From Bacteroidota bacterium (lineage in GTDB: Bacteria; Bacteroidota; Bacteroidia; Chitinophagales; Chitinophagaceae): a DNA stretch of 10,811 nucleotides. Location of the stretch: assembly GCA_023436685.1 (NCBI GenBank), contig JAEZIL010000138.1, positions 1-10,811 of the forward strand, in the 5' to 3' direction. The notes under the pieces are model-generated. The model searched no databases and was not told the origin of the DNA. It saw only the letters and a list, made by a program, of their open reading frames with translations. The number at the start of each line of letters is the position of its first letter. Position 1 is the stretch's first letter. Position numbers and translations under genes: made by a program. Of this stretch, positions 1 through 7,081 are shown piece by piece.

Positions 1-433
1 CACACCTGAAGACCAGAAATTTGAAATAGGTAAAGCTCAGGTACTGGCCGAAGGTACCGATGTATCTATTATAGCATGCGGCCACATGGTTTGGCTGGCT
101 GTAGAAGCTGCTAAAGCGCTGGCTGAAAAAGGCATCTCTGTCGATCTGATCAACATGCATACCATTAAGCCGCTGGATGAAGCTGCTATCATAAAATCGC
201 TGAGCAAAACAGGTTGTGTAGTTACTGCCGAAGAGCACCAGATAAACGGTGGCCTGGGCGATAGCGTAGCGAACGTAGCAAGCCGCGAATGCCCTGTACC
301 GCACGAATATGTAGCGGTAATGGATACATTTGGCGAAAGCGGCAAGCCGGTAGATCTGCTGGCTAAGTACGGTCTTACTAAAGAGAACATTATTGCTGCG
401 GCTGAAAAAGCTATCAGCAGGAAAAAGAAATAA
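1..433 (+). CDS. Transketolase, C-terminal subunit (3' end only)
   Basis: The reading frame is open from the left edge (first full codon at base 2) to a TAA at 431-433, giving the last 143 residues. Transketolase moves two-carbon ketol units between sugar phosphates in the non-oxidative pentose phosphate pathway, using thiamine diphosphate. The visible part is the transketolase C-terminal domain: a Rossmann-like stretch (VSIIACGHMVW, then KGISVDLINMHTIKPLDE), the EEHQINGGLGDSVA segment, and the closing DTFGESGKPVDLLAKYGL block. That last block resembles the separate C-terminal subunit of split transketolases (about 310-330 aa) more than the tail of the single-chain E. coli TktA type, but the missing 5' part prevents proof. 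DXS and pyruvate dehydrogenase E1 beta share this domain and are less likely. purL follows after 39 bases with no clear promoter or terminator between, so read-through is plausible. Confidence 0.88.
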   Translation, partial: TPEDQKFEIGKAQVLAEGTDVSIIACGHMVWLAVEAAKALAEKGISVDLINMHTIKPLDEAAIIKSLSKTGCVVTAEEHQINGGLGDSVANVASRECPVPHEYVAVMDTFGESGKPVDLLAKYGLTKENIIAAAEKAISRKKK

Positions 434-472
434 AAACCGCCTGAAAGGGCAACAAAAATAATATACGCCAAT

Positions 473-2680
473 ATGCAGGCAACACTGGAACAAGCAACGC
501 AATTAGGCCTTCGCGAAGAGGAGTTTGAGCAGATAAAAGAGATACTGGGCCGTACGCCCAATTTTAACGAAGTAGCTATGTACTCCGTTATGTGGAGCGA
601 ACACTGTAGCTACAAAAACTCAATAACTCAACTAAAAACCTTACCGCGCGATGGTGCACGCCTGCTGGTAAAAGCCGGTGAAGAAAACGCGGGCTTGGTT
701 GATATAGGCGATGGCTGGGGTTGTGTATTTAAAATAGAATCGCATAACCACCCTTCTGCTATCGAACCTTTTCAGGGTGCGGCAACAGGTGTAGGTGGTA
801 TTCACCGCGATATATTCACGATGGGTGCCCGTCCTATAGCTTCTCTTAACTCACTGCGTTTTGGCAAGCTGGACAACCCTAAAACCAAATGGCTGGTAAA
901 GGGCGTAGTAAAAGGTATCTCTCACTATGGTAACTGCTTCGGCGTACCTACCGTGGGTGGCGAAATATATTTCGAAAGCTGCTATCAAACCAACCCGCTG
1001 GTAAATGCTATGAGTGTGGGTGTAGTACGTGCAGGACAAACAGTGTCGGCAACGTCGCACGGTGCGGGCAACCCGGTGTTTATCGTTGGTGCATCTACAG
1101 GTAAAGATGGTATAGGTGGTGCGTCTTTCGCTTCTGCCGATATCAGCGAAGACAGTGCAGAGCAACTGCCATCAGTACAAGTGGGCGATCCTTTCGAGGA
1201 AAAGAAATTATTAGAGGCTTGCCTGGAAATGATACCTACAGGTGCATTGATAGGCATGCAGGATATGGGTGCAGCAGGCATCACTTGCAGCACGAGCGAA
1301 ATGAGTGCTAAAGGCGAACATGGTATGATCATCCACCTGGATAAAGTACCAACCCGCCAGCAAAACATGAAACCTTGGGAAATGCTGCTGAGCGAAAGCC
1401 AGGAGCGCATGCTGATAGTGGTAAAGAAAGGCCGCGAAGCAGAAGTACAAAAGATATTCGACAAATGGGATATCCACTGCGCGCAGATAGGCGAGGTAAC
1501 TGCCGATAAGAACCTGAAATACTACATGAATGGCGAGCTGATAGCTGATGTGCCTGCAGAAAGCCTGGTATTGGGTGGTGGCGCTCCTATTTACAAGCGC
1601 GAATACACAGAGCCTAAGTATTTTGAAGAAATAAACAAATTCAACCCCGATAGCGTTGCACAACCTGCCGACCTGAAAGAGGTAGCATACCAAATGGTGC
1701 AATTGCCAACTATAGCATCTAAGCGTTGGGTGTACGATCAGTATGATTCAATGGTAGGTACAGGCAATACGCAAACCAATGAGCCAAGCGATGCACCCAT
1801 AGTACGTGTACATGGCACCAGCAAAGCAATTGCTATGACTACCGACTGTAACAGCCGCTATGTATTTGCCAACCCGTATGTAGGTGGTATGATAGCAGTA
1901 AGCGAAGCTGCGCGCAACATAGTGTGTAGCGGTGGTTTGCCGGTAGCCATTACTAACTGCCTGAACTTTGGCAACCCTTACAACCCTGAAGTATACTATC
2001 AGTTTGTACATGCTATAAAAGGTATGGGCGATGCCTGCCGCAAGTTTGATACACCAGTAACAGGTGGCAATGTGAGCTTCTACAACCAGTCATCGTACGA
2101 TGGCCCGGTATATCCTACACCAACTATTGGCATGGTGGGCATCCTGGATAATATAGAGCAGAAGATGACTATGTTCTTTAAGAACGAAGGCGATATTATC
2201 TATCTGCTGGGAGAAAATAAAGCTGACTATAATTGCTCTGAATACCTGCACCAGATACATGGTGTTACGCATAGCCCTGCCCCTTACTTTAACCTTGAAG
2301 AAGAGGCAAAACTGCAAACAACATTGCTGCAGCTAATACGCGACAAAAAAGTGCAATCAGCACATGACATTTCGGAAGGTGGCCTGTTCGTAACCATGCT
2401 GGAAAGCGGTATGCAACTGAACATGGGCTTTGAGCTTACCTGCGATAACAACATGCGTAAAGATGTCTTCCTGTTTGGCGAGGCACAAAGCCGCGTAGTA
2501 GTGAGTGTAAGCCCTGCCCAACAGCAGGTTTTCGAAGCATCTTTGAATGGCCTGAAAGCAACCAAACTGGGTACAGTGAAAGCAGATGGCCATATAGTAA
2601 TAGATGGCGACAACTGGGGTCCGATAACCGACTGGAAGAACGCTTATGATACGGCTATTGAGAAACTGATGAATAGCTAA
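473..2680 (+). CDS. purL: Phosphoribosylformylglycinamidine synthase subunit PurL (small form)
   Basis: PurL catalyses the ATP-dependent amidation of FGAR to FGAM, the fourth step of de novo purine synthesis, in the cytoplasm. The 735-residue length matches the small PurL, which works with separate PurQ (glutaminase) and PurS. The N-terminus carries WSEHCSYKNS (41-50), whose His44 matches the family's catalytic histidine. ESHNHPSAIEPFQGAATG (89-106) and VGGIHRD form the ATP/FGAR site. QDMGAAGITCSTSEM (263-277) and SESQERM (308-314) close the first AIRS-like half. The second half carries TGGNVSFYN (530-538) and HDISEGGL (631-638). The ATG at 473 puts the catalytic motif at the usual distance from the N-terminus, and no earlier in-frame start is credible. 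No purQ or purS is in the window. The gene ends 13 bases before the end of the converging folB. The sequence is intact. Confidence 0.97.
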   Translation: MQATLEQATQLGLREEEFEQIKEILGRTPNFNEVAMYSVMWSEHCSYKNSITQLKTLPRDGARLLVKAGEENAGLVDIGDGWGCVFKIESHNHPSAIEPFQGAATGVGGIHRDIFTMGARPIASLNSLRFGKLDNPKTKWLVKGVVKGISHYGNCFGVPTVGGEIYFESCYQTNPLVNAMSVGVVRAGQTVSATSHGAGNPVFIVGASTGKDGIGGASFASADISEDSAEQLPSVQVGDPFEEKKLLEACLEMIPTGALIGMQDMGAAGITCSTSEMSAKGEHGMIIHLDKVPTRQQNMKPWEMLLSESQERMLIVVKKGREAEVQKIFDKWDIHCAQIGEVTADKNLKYYMNGELIADVPAESLVLGGGAPIYKREYTEPKYFEEINKFNPDSVAQPADLKEVAYQMVQLPTIASKRWVYDQYDSMVGTGNTQTNEPSDAPIVRVHGTSKAIAMTTDCNSRYVFANPYVGGMIAVSEAARNIVCSGGLPVAITNCLNFGNPYNPEVYYQFVHAIKGMGDACRKFDTPVTGGNVSFYNQSSYDGPVYPTPTIGMVGILDNIEQKMTMFFKNEGDIIYLLGENKADYNCSEYLHQIHGVTHSPAPYFNLEEEAKLQTTLLQLIRDKKVQSAHDISEGGLFVTMLESGMQLNMGFELTCDNNMRKDVFLFGEAQSRVVVSVSPAQQQVFEASLNGLKATKLGTVKADGHIVIDGDNWGPITDWKNAYDTAIEKLMNS

Positions 2681-2693
2681 GCTAATATAGATA

Positions 2694-3032
2694 CTAAGCG
2701 TCGTAGCAAACCTGAGAGTAGCCTACGTCGCCGGGCATGGGTGGGTGTAACTTCTTTACAGCCACCCTTATTCGTTCCGTAGGGGGCATCTCCACCTTCA
2801 GCCGGGCATAGATGTTCTGTACAAAGGTCTCCAATAGTTGCCCCGTTTCGTTGAAAACATCGGCAACTATGCCGTGTACAATGCTGTAGTCGGCAAAGGG
2901 CCATGGTTCTCCATCCTTAGTTACCAGGTAGAGGTCAACATCTACTTCAAAGTCATTGCCAATGAAGTGCTCTTGCGGGTAAAGGCCATAAGGTGCATGT
3001 ATGCGTATGCCATGCAGCGAAACGGTTAGCAT
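2694..3032 (-). CDS. folB: Dihydroneopterin aldolase
   Basis: FolB converts 7,8-dihydroneopterin to 6-hydroxymethyl-7,8-dihydropterin plus glycolaldehyde in folate synthesis; the enzyme is usually a cytoplasmic octamer. The 112-residue product has the normal length. By alignment from memory with the Staphylococcus aureus enzyme, Glu21 (in GLYPQEHFIG, 16-25) matches active-site Glu22, Glu68 (in QLLETF) matches the pterin-binding glutamate, and Lys94 (in AVKKLHPPMPG, 91-101) matches the catalytic lysine. The LHGIRIHAPYG opening is also typical. The start at 3032 places this opening correctly. The gene lies 9 bases downstream of the cytochrome-propeller lipoprotein gene on the same strand, so it is probably expressed from that gene's promoter, although no functional link is apparent. 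It converges on purL. A FolX-type epimerase or PTPS-like protein is possible but unlikely given the conserved catalytic residues. Confidence 0.92.
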   Translation of the reverse strand: MLTVSLHGIRIHAPYGLYPQEHFIGNDFEVDVDLYLVTKDGEPWPFADYSIVHGIVADVFNETGQLLETFVQNIYARLKVEMPPTERIRVAVKKLHPPMPGDVGYSQVCYDA

Positions 3033-3041
3033 ACTGCAAAA

Positions 3042-4535
3042 CTACTTAAACCTAGTATCGAATGAATAGGGGAATGGCAATACCTCATGTGATTTGCTGT
3101 TAAGCGCTGGTTCCAATGTATTCAGGTCATATACATTGTAATAACCATTATTACCGCCGCAGCTAGATGCATGGTGCGGGGCTGGCCCCGATGGATCGGT
3201 ATTGGTACTTGCAAAGTAGAACACGCCGTTCTTATCGTCGACCGTAATGCCGTGTGGCGAAGCAAATCTGCCTTTTATCTTCTTGACAACAGTATTGGTG
3301 TTATAGTTGATGACATATACTGACCCCCTGAATGTAACCCGCGGTGTAGAGAATTCAGGAGCCGGATCCTCAATACAGGTAACAAATAAGTAAGGTAGTT
3401 TGTTAGAGATAGCCATCTCCTGTGGTTTACGCCCTACATGTATCACAGCTGGCCCATCGGTAACCAGGGCATCAGTTGCTGTGCTCATAACACGCACCTC
3501 ATCCGACTTCTCGCATGTGATGAATAGCTTCGTCTTGTCGGGTGTGATAATGATCTCATGGGGGTTGGCGCTATCCGCCTCGGGTTTGATATTGATCATC
3601 TCATAGCTTGGAAATGGATTTTCAGGACTCATATCTACTTTGTAGATATTATTTCCATTTTGCTGCGTAACGTAGAAGCTATTAAAATCGTCATTAGCAA
3701 CAATGCCATGTGCTGAAATTAATTCAGACTGCGCGAATTTATAATTAGTAGCAAAATCATAATACAACAAACGATTGCCTACCATATCGCTCACTACAAA
3801 ACGAGATCCGTCGTGGTTAGGCTGCACTACATTCCATTGTGCTGTTACAGGAAAGTCGTCTAAAGTTATAGTAGCAACTACTTTGTCGGTAGTGGCATCA
3901 ATCTTTTGCACAACATTCCCTTTGTTAAACGTTACAAAGGCATAGCGACCGTCGTTGCTGAAACGTACGGAGTGAGCAAGCTCGGGGTTGCCCTCGTCTG
4001 CACCAACCTTAATATACCTCATTACCACTTGCTTCTCAGCGTCAACAACGGCTATTTCATCGCAAGCCTGCATAGTAAGGTATATCTTTTGCCGGGTAGA
4101 GGCATTACTTGCAAAAGGAATGTTTCCGTCTTTATCTGGTGCGCCATTAGTGACCCAGTCGCGCAGGGTAATATATTCATCGCGCGAAAGTGGTTCGGAA
4201 TAATAAGGCATTGTTGGTGTAGCTACAGGGCCTAATGTAGAATCGGTATTAACAAAAAATAGTAATGAGCTGTATTGGGGACTATAAGGAACAACGACAG
4301 CACCATTTGAACCACCATTGAACATGTGCTCCCATGTATCTAACTGCAACCCACCTGCGTTTATAGAACTGGCTGCATTATGGCAGCCTGAGGTTGCGCA
4401 TTTTGTAACAATAATTTTCTCTATTGCTTCAGGGTATCCGCTGCTAACACCTTCTACAGGTTTGGGGATCTCGTGTTTGCATGAAGAGAAGGCTAAGAAT
4501 GATACAATAGCAGATAAAAAAGCGGCTTTACGCAT
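3042..4535 (-). CDS. Lipoprotein with c-type cytochrome module and YVTN-like beta-propeller
   Basis: This 497-residue protein has no gene name I recognise. The N-terminus is a lipoprotein signal (MRKAAFLSAIVSFLAFSSC, Cys19 lipidated), so the mature protein should be membrane-anchored outside the cytoplasm. Residues about 35-132 look like a small cytochrome c of the kind seen in planctomycete-type cytochrome domains: Cys46-ATSG-Cys51-His52 for covalent haem, GGLQLDTWE (61-69), Met109 (TMPYY) as likely axial ligand, then LSRDEYITLRDWVTNGAPD (116-134). The haem motif is CX4CH, not CXXCH. From about residue 148 to the end, repeated units (KIYLTMQACDEIAVVDAEK, AFVTFNKGNVVQKIDATTDKVV, LFITCEKSDEVRVMSTATD, GSVYVINYNTNTVVKKI) indicate a YVTN/YncE-like beta-propeller of about seven blades. 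Histidines recur at similar places (188, 276, 326, 428). The role is probably extracytoplasmic electron transfer or a redox enzyme; the substrate is unknown. A promoter-like element lies just upstream, and folB follows after 9 bases. Confidence 0.85.
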   Translation of the reverse strand: MRKAAFLSAIVSFLAFSSCKHEIPKPVEGVSSGYPEAIEKIIVTKCATSGCHNAASSINAGGLQLDTWEHMFNGGSNGAVVVPYSPQYSSLLFFVNTDSTLGPVATPTMPYYSEPLSRDEYITLRDWVTNGAPDKDGNIPFASNASTRQKIYLTMQACDEIAVVDAEKQVVMRYIKVGADEGNPELAHSVRFSNDGRYAFVTFNKGNVVQKIDATTDKVVATITLDDFPVTAQWNVVQPNHDGSRFVVSDMVGNRLLYYDFATNYKFAQSELISAHGIVANDDFNSFYVTQQNGNNIYKVDMSPENPFPSYEMINIKPEADSANPHEIIITPDKTKLFITCEKSDEVRVMSTATDALVTDGPAVIHVGRKPQEMAISNKLPYLFVTCIEDPAPEFSTPRVTFRGSVYVINYNTNTVVKKIKGRFASPHGITVDDKNGVFYFASTNTDPSGPAPHHASSCGGNNGYYNVYDLNTLEPALNSKSHEVLPFPYSFDTRFK

Positions 4536-4563
4536 TTATGACAAATTAAATAAGGGTTGTTCT

Positions 4564-4593
4564 TAAAATTACGCCTTTTCCATCACATATCAA
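4564..4593 (-). promoter_or_regulatory. Candidate promoter of the cytochrome-propeller lipoprotein gene
   Basis: On the minus strand, TTG (4593-4591) is followed after exactly 19 bases by TAATTTTA (4571-4564). This resembles the Bacteroidota sigma-ABfA-type promoter, TTG-N17-23-TAnnTTTG, with one mismatch in the last base of the -7 box. It would start transcription about 20-25 bases before the ATG at 4535, a typical leader length in the phylum. The ten bases CGTAATTTTA recur upstream of porX. This is inference from pattern only. Confidence 0.5.
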
Positions 4594-4639
4594 CCCCTGC
4601 TGAGACAGCTTGGAATGGTTTTTCTAAAATATTATTATA

Positions 4640-4665
4640 CTGCAAACCCTTGTGTTATATTGCAG
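4640..4665. repeat. Short inverted repeat upstream of the Omp85 gene
   Basis: CTGCAA (4640-4645) and TTGCAG (4660-4665) are perfect 6-base inverted arms separated by 14 bases. They end 11 bases before the chosen start at 4677. They could be a weak operator or leader hairpin, but arms this short arise by chance in AT-rich DNA. I see no convincing -33/-7 promoter for the Omp85 gene in the 141-base divergent intergenic region. Confidence 0.2.
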
Positions 4666-4676
4666 ATTGTCCTACG

Positions 4677-6107
4677 ATGAAATATATACTCGCTATTTTC
4701 ATAATTCTGCAACAAGTGCAGGCTATCGCCCAGCCTATCACTATCGTAGAGGTGAAAAAGGATAGTACCCAAAGCACAAAAGATGCCCTTAAACTGACCG
4801 ATAAAATAAGAATAAACGAGATCAGGATAATCGGGAATAAGAAAACCCGCCGAAATATCATAATGCGGGAATTAAGCATGCAGGAAGGGGGATATATTCT
4901 TGCAGATTCCCTGGATATTTTCCTTGACATAAACCGTAAACGTTTATTAAATATATCGCTCTTTACAGAAGTTAACTTTTACCTTGATAAACTGGATGAT
5001 AGTACCCTTAATTGCCTCATCAGAGTGAAGGAACAATGGTATCTTTTACCGGAAGTAGCCTTTCAACTAGCCGACAGGAATTTTAATGTATGGTGGACGG
5101 AACAAAACAGGGATATACGCAGGGCAAACCTACGCCTGACTCTTAAAAACCGAAACTTCAGAGGCAACATGGAGAACCTTTCCGGCACCATACAAGTAGG
5201 CTATACACAACGATTTGCGCTAGACTATCTTAAACCCTATATTGACAGGAATCAAAAACACGGAATAGGGGTATCCTTCTCGCTGGCACGTAACGAAGAA
5301 ACTTTTTTTAAAACCGATAGTAACAAACTTGAATTTGTACGCGTACCACGCAGCTATATAACACGGCAAGCAGAGGGTGCAGTATCTTATATATACAGGC
5401 CGGGATATACCACACGGCACCTTATTGAGCTTAGATATAAAGATTGGCAAGTGAATGATACTATTTTAAAGCTTAACAAAGATTATTTGCAAAACAGCGA
5501 TACCGAATTGAAAATGCTGCAACTCCTGTACAGGCTGGAGATAAATAAGGTTGATAACTGGAACTACCCTATGGAAGGAACTAAAATAATAGGATATGGT
5601 GTGGTAAGAAAAGGTATAGAGGGCATGAAGTTTCAGGCCTATGTGCAAACAGAAAGCGGCTATTTTAAAAAATTTGGCAAGAAATGGTATACATCTAACA
5701 TACTACGGGGCAGGCTTACCTTTCCAGAAGAACAGCCATATATATTACGGAATGCCCTGGGTACTGAAAGTGAGTATGTACGTGGCTACGAATACTATGT
5801 AATAGACGGGTCTCAATACGGGATATTACGTAATAATATAAAGTATGAAGCCATAAATATTTCTATACACAACCTACCTATAAAATATTTACCCAATATA
5901 CCTATACGTATCTATCCTAAAGTATTTGCAGATGCAGGTTATGTACGAAATAAATATGCAGGAAACAGCTATCTGAATAACCGGTGGCTGGTTGGGTATG
6001 GTGCCGGCGTTGATATAGTATCGGCATACGACCTTAAACTGCGTGTAGAATATGCCTGGAACCATTTGGGGGAAAAAGGACTATTTTTACACCTTAGTAG
6101 CGAGTAA
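4677..6107 (+). CDS. Omp85-family outer membrane protein with a single POTRA domain
   Basis: This 476-residue protein belongs to the BamA/TamA/D15 surface-antigen superfamily. The chosen ATG at 4677 gives a clean signal peptide (MKYILAIFIILQQVQAIAQ); the open frame reaches back to 4557 but would add 40 non-signal residues and run into the divergent promoter region. One POTRA domain spans about residues 43-119 (INEIRIIGNKKTRRNIIMRE, then RLLNISLFTEVNFYLD and LIRVKEQW). The rest is a predicted beta-barrel with alternating aromatic strands. VRGYE (368-372) matches the conserved VRGF/Y motif on barrel loop 6, and DAGYVRN (419-425) fits the late barrel. BamA has five POTRAs and about 800 residues, so this is not a full BamA. 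The role is probably insertion or translocation of outer-membrane or surface proteins, but the client is unknown. nadK starts 41 bases downstream on the same strand, suggesting co-transcription. Confidence 0.85.
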   Translation: MKYILAIFIILQQVQAIAQPITIVEVKKDSTQSTKDALKLTDKIRINEIRIIGNKKTRRNIIMRELSMQEGGYILADSLDIFLDINRKRLLNISLFTEVNFYLDKLDDSTLNCLIRVKEQWYLLPEVAFQLADRNFNVWWTEQNRDIRRANLRLTLKNRNFRGNMENLSGTIQVGYTQRFALDYLKPYIDRNQKHGIGVSFSLARNEETFFKTDSNKLEFVRVPRSYITRQAEGAVSYIYRPGYTTRHLIELRYKDWQVNDTILKLNKDYLQNSDTELKMLQLLYRLEINKVDNWNYPMEGTKIIGYGVVRKGIEGMKFQAYVQTESGYFKKFGKKWYTSNILRGRLTFPEEQPYILRNALGTESEYVRGYEYYVIDGSQYGILRNNIKYEAINISIHNLPIKYLPNIPIRIYPKVFADAGYVRNKYAGNSYLNNRWLVGYGAGVDIVSAYDLKLRVEYAWNHLGEKGLFLHLSSE

Positions 6108-6109
6108 GC

Positions 6110-6128
6110 GTGTAGATGCAGACTACAC
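6110..6128 (+). repeat. Small hairpin between the Omp85 gene and nadK
   Basis: GTGTAG (6110-6115) and CTACAC (6123-6128) form a perfect 6-base stem with a 7-base loop, 2 bases after the Omp85 stop codon and 20 bases before the nadK start. There is no following T-run, so it does not look like an intrinsic terminator. It may be a weak 3' end structure, a leader element of nadK, or chance. Confidence 0.3.
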
Positions 6129-6148
6129 CGTAACCAATACGAATAAAT

Positions 6149-7027
6149 ATGCTGGTAGCACTCTACAACCGTACTTTCGAAGAGCAAGACATTCCCACAC
6201 TGAAGCATATTATAGAAATGCTGGAAAGCCATAAACTTCCTTTACTGTTTTATAAGGAATTTTATGAGCGTATCGCCCCACATGTCCATTTAAACACTAC
6301 ACCCCGCTTTTTTACAGGAAGAAGCGATTTGCCCGCACATACCGATATGTTGTTTAGCCTGGGGGGTGATGGAACCATGCTGGATACAGTATCGTTCGTA
6401 GGCAACAGTAATATTCCTATAATTGGCATCAACCTGGGAAGGCTGGGATTTTTAGCAGCAATTCCTGAGGAGGAAGTGGATGAAGCTATACTGTCACTGG
6501 TGCGAGGCTCTTATACAGTTGAAACAAGAACGCTACTACACCTGGATTCAAGCATACCTATGTTTGACGGTGCACCATATGCACTGAATGAGTTTACCAT
6601 ACACAGGAAAGACTCATCTTCAATGATAAAGATACATACCTATTTGAACGGCGAGTTTCTAAATAGTTATTGGGCCGATGGCCTGATCGTATCAACACCA
6701 ACGGGATCTACTGGCTATTCGCTTAGCTGCGGCGGGCCCATAGTATTCCCCCAAACCTCAAGCTTTGTGATAACACCGGTTGCTCCTCACAACCTGAATG
6801 TGCGCCCAATAATAGTGCCCGACGACAATGTGATATCTTTTGAAGTAGAAGGACGTGCGGAGCATTTCCTTTGTACGCTAGACTCGCGCACAGAAACTAT
6901 AACCAGCGGCATACAACTGGCTATAAAAAAGGAAAACTTTACCATATCGCTGGTGCGCCCCGATGAACATAACTTCCTGAAAACTATACGGCAAAAGCTG
7001 TATTGGGGTGTAGATAAGAGAAATTAG
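6149..7027 (+). CDS. nadK: NAD kinase
   Basis: NadK phosphorylates NAD to NADP using ATP (polyphosphate in some homologues) and is the sole source of NADP in most bacteria. The 292-residue length is normal. The hallmark GGDGT motif is at 72-76 (FSLGGDGTMLDT), with Asp74 as the expected general base. GINLGRLGFL (93-102) follows, then NEFTIHR (147-153) with the Asn-Glu pair that contacts NAD, and the glycine-rich STPTGSTGYSLSCGGP (182-197). The C-terminal ITPVAPHNLNVRPIIVPDD (208-226) is also typical of bacterial NadK. The start at 6149 gives MLVALYNRTFEEQD, matching the opening beta-strand of Bacteroidota homologues, so no extension is needed. The gene sits 41 bases after the Omp85 gene and 54 bases before the DUF6089-type gene, all on the plus strand. 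Confidence 0.96.
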   Translation: MLVALYNRTFEEQDIPTLKHIIEMLESHKLPLLFYKEFYERIAPHVHLNTTPRFFTGRSDLPAHTDMLFSLGGDGTMLDTVSFVGNSNIPIIGINLGRLGFLAAIPEEEVDEAILSLVRGSYTVETRTLLHLDSSIPMFDGAPYALNEFTIHRKDSSSMIKIHTYLNGEFLNSYWADGLIVSTPTGSTGYSLSCGGPIVFPQTSSFVITPVAPHNLNVRPIIVPDDNVISFEVEGRAEHFLCTLDSRTETITSGIQLAIKKENFTISLVRPDEHNFLKTIRQKLYWGVDKRN

Positions 7028-7049
7028 GGGTACCTCTTACAATAAAACG

Positions 7050-7063
7050 ACTACATTTGTAGT
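7050..7063 (+). promoter_or_regulatory. Palindrome overlapping a candidate -7 box before the DUF6089 gene
   Basis: ACTACA-TT-TGTAGT is a perfect 6-base dyad with a 2-base centre. It contains TACATTTG (7052-7059), an exact match to the Bacteroidota -7 consensus TAnnTTTG, 22 bases before the ATG at 7082. I see no TTG box about 19-20 bases upstream, so the promoter half is weak. A dyad on a -7 box would suit an operator for a dimeric repressor. This is inference. Confidence 0.38.
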
Positions 7064-7081
7064 TATACCAAGTACAGGTGT

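Noticed and set aside
985..1464. 159-residue open frame on the minus strand within purL.
   Set aside because: It lies entirely opposite conserved PurL motifs and resembles no protein family; it is a by-product of purL codon use.
2674..2684. TAGCT-A-AGCTA dyad at the purL stop as a terminator.
   Set aside because: A one-base spacer cannot form a hairpin and no T-run follows.
3042..4535. Lipoprotein as a cytochrome cd1 nitrite reductase (NirS).
   Set aside because: Only the domain order is similar; there is no NirS-specific sequence that I recognise, no nir genes nearby, and the protein is lipid-anchored.
4557..4676. Longer start for the Omp85 protein at 4557.
   Set aside because: The extra 40 residues lack signal-peptide character and overlap the divergent promoter of the lipoprotein gene; the ATG at 4677 opens a clean signal peptide.
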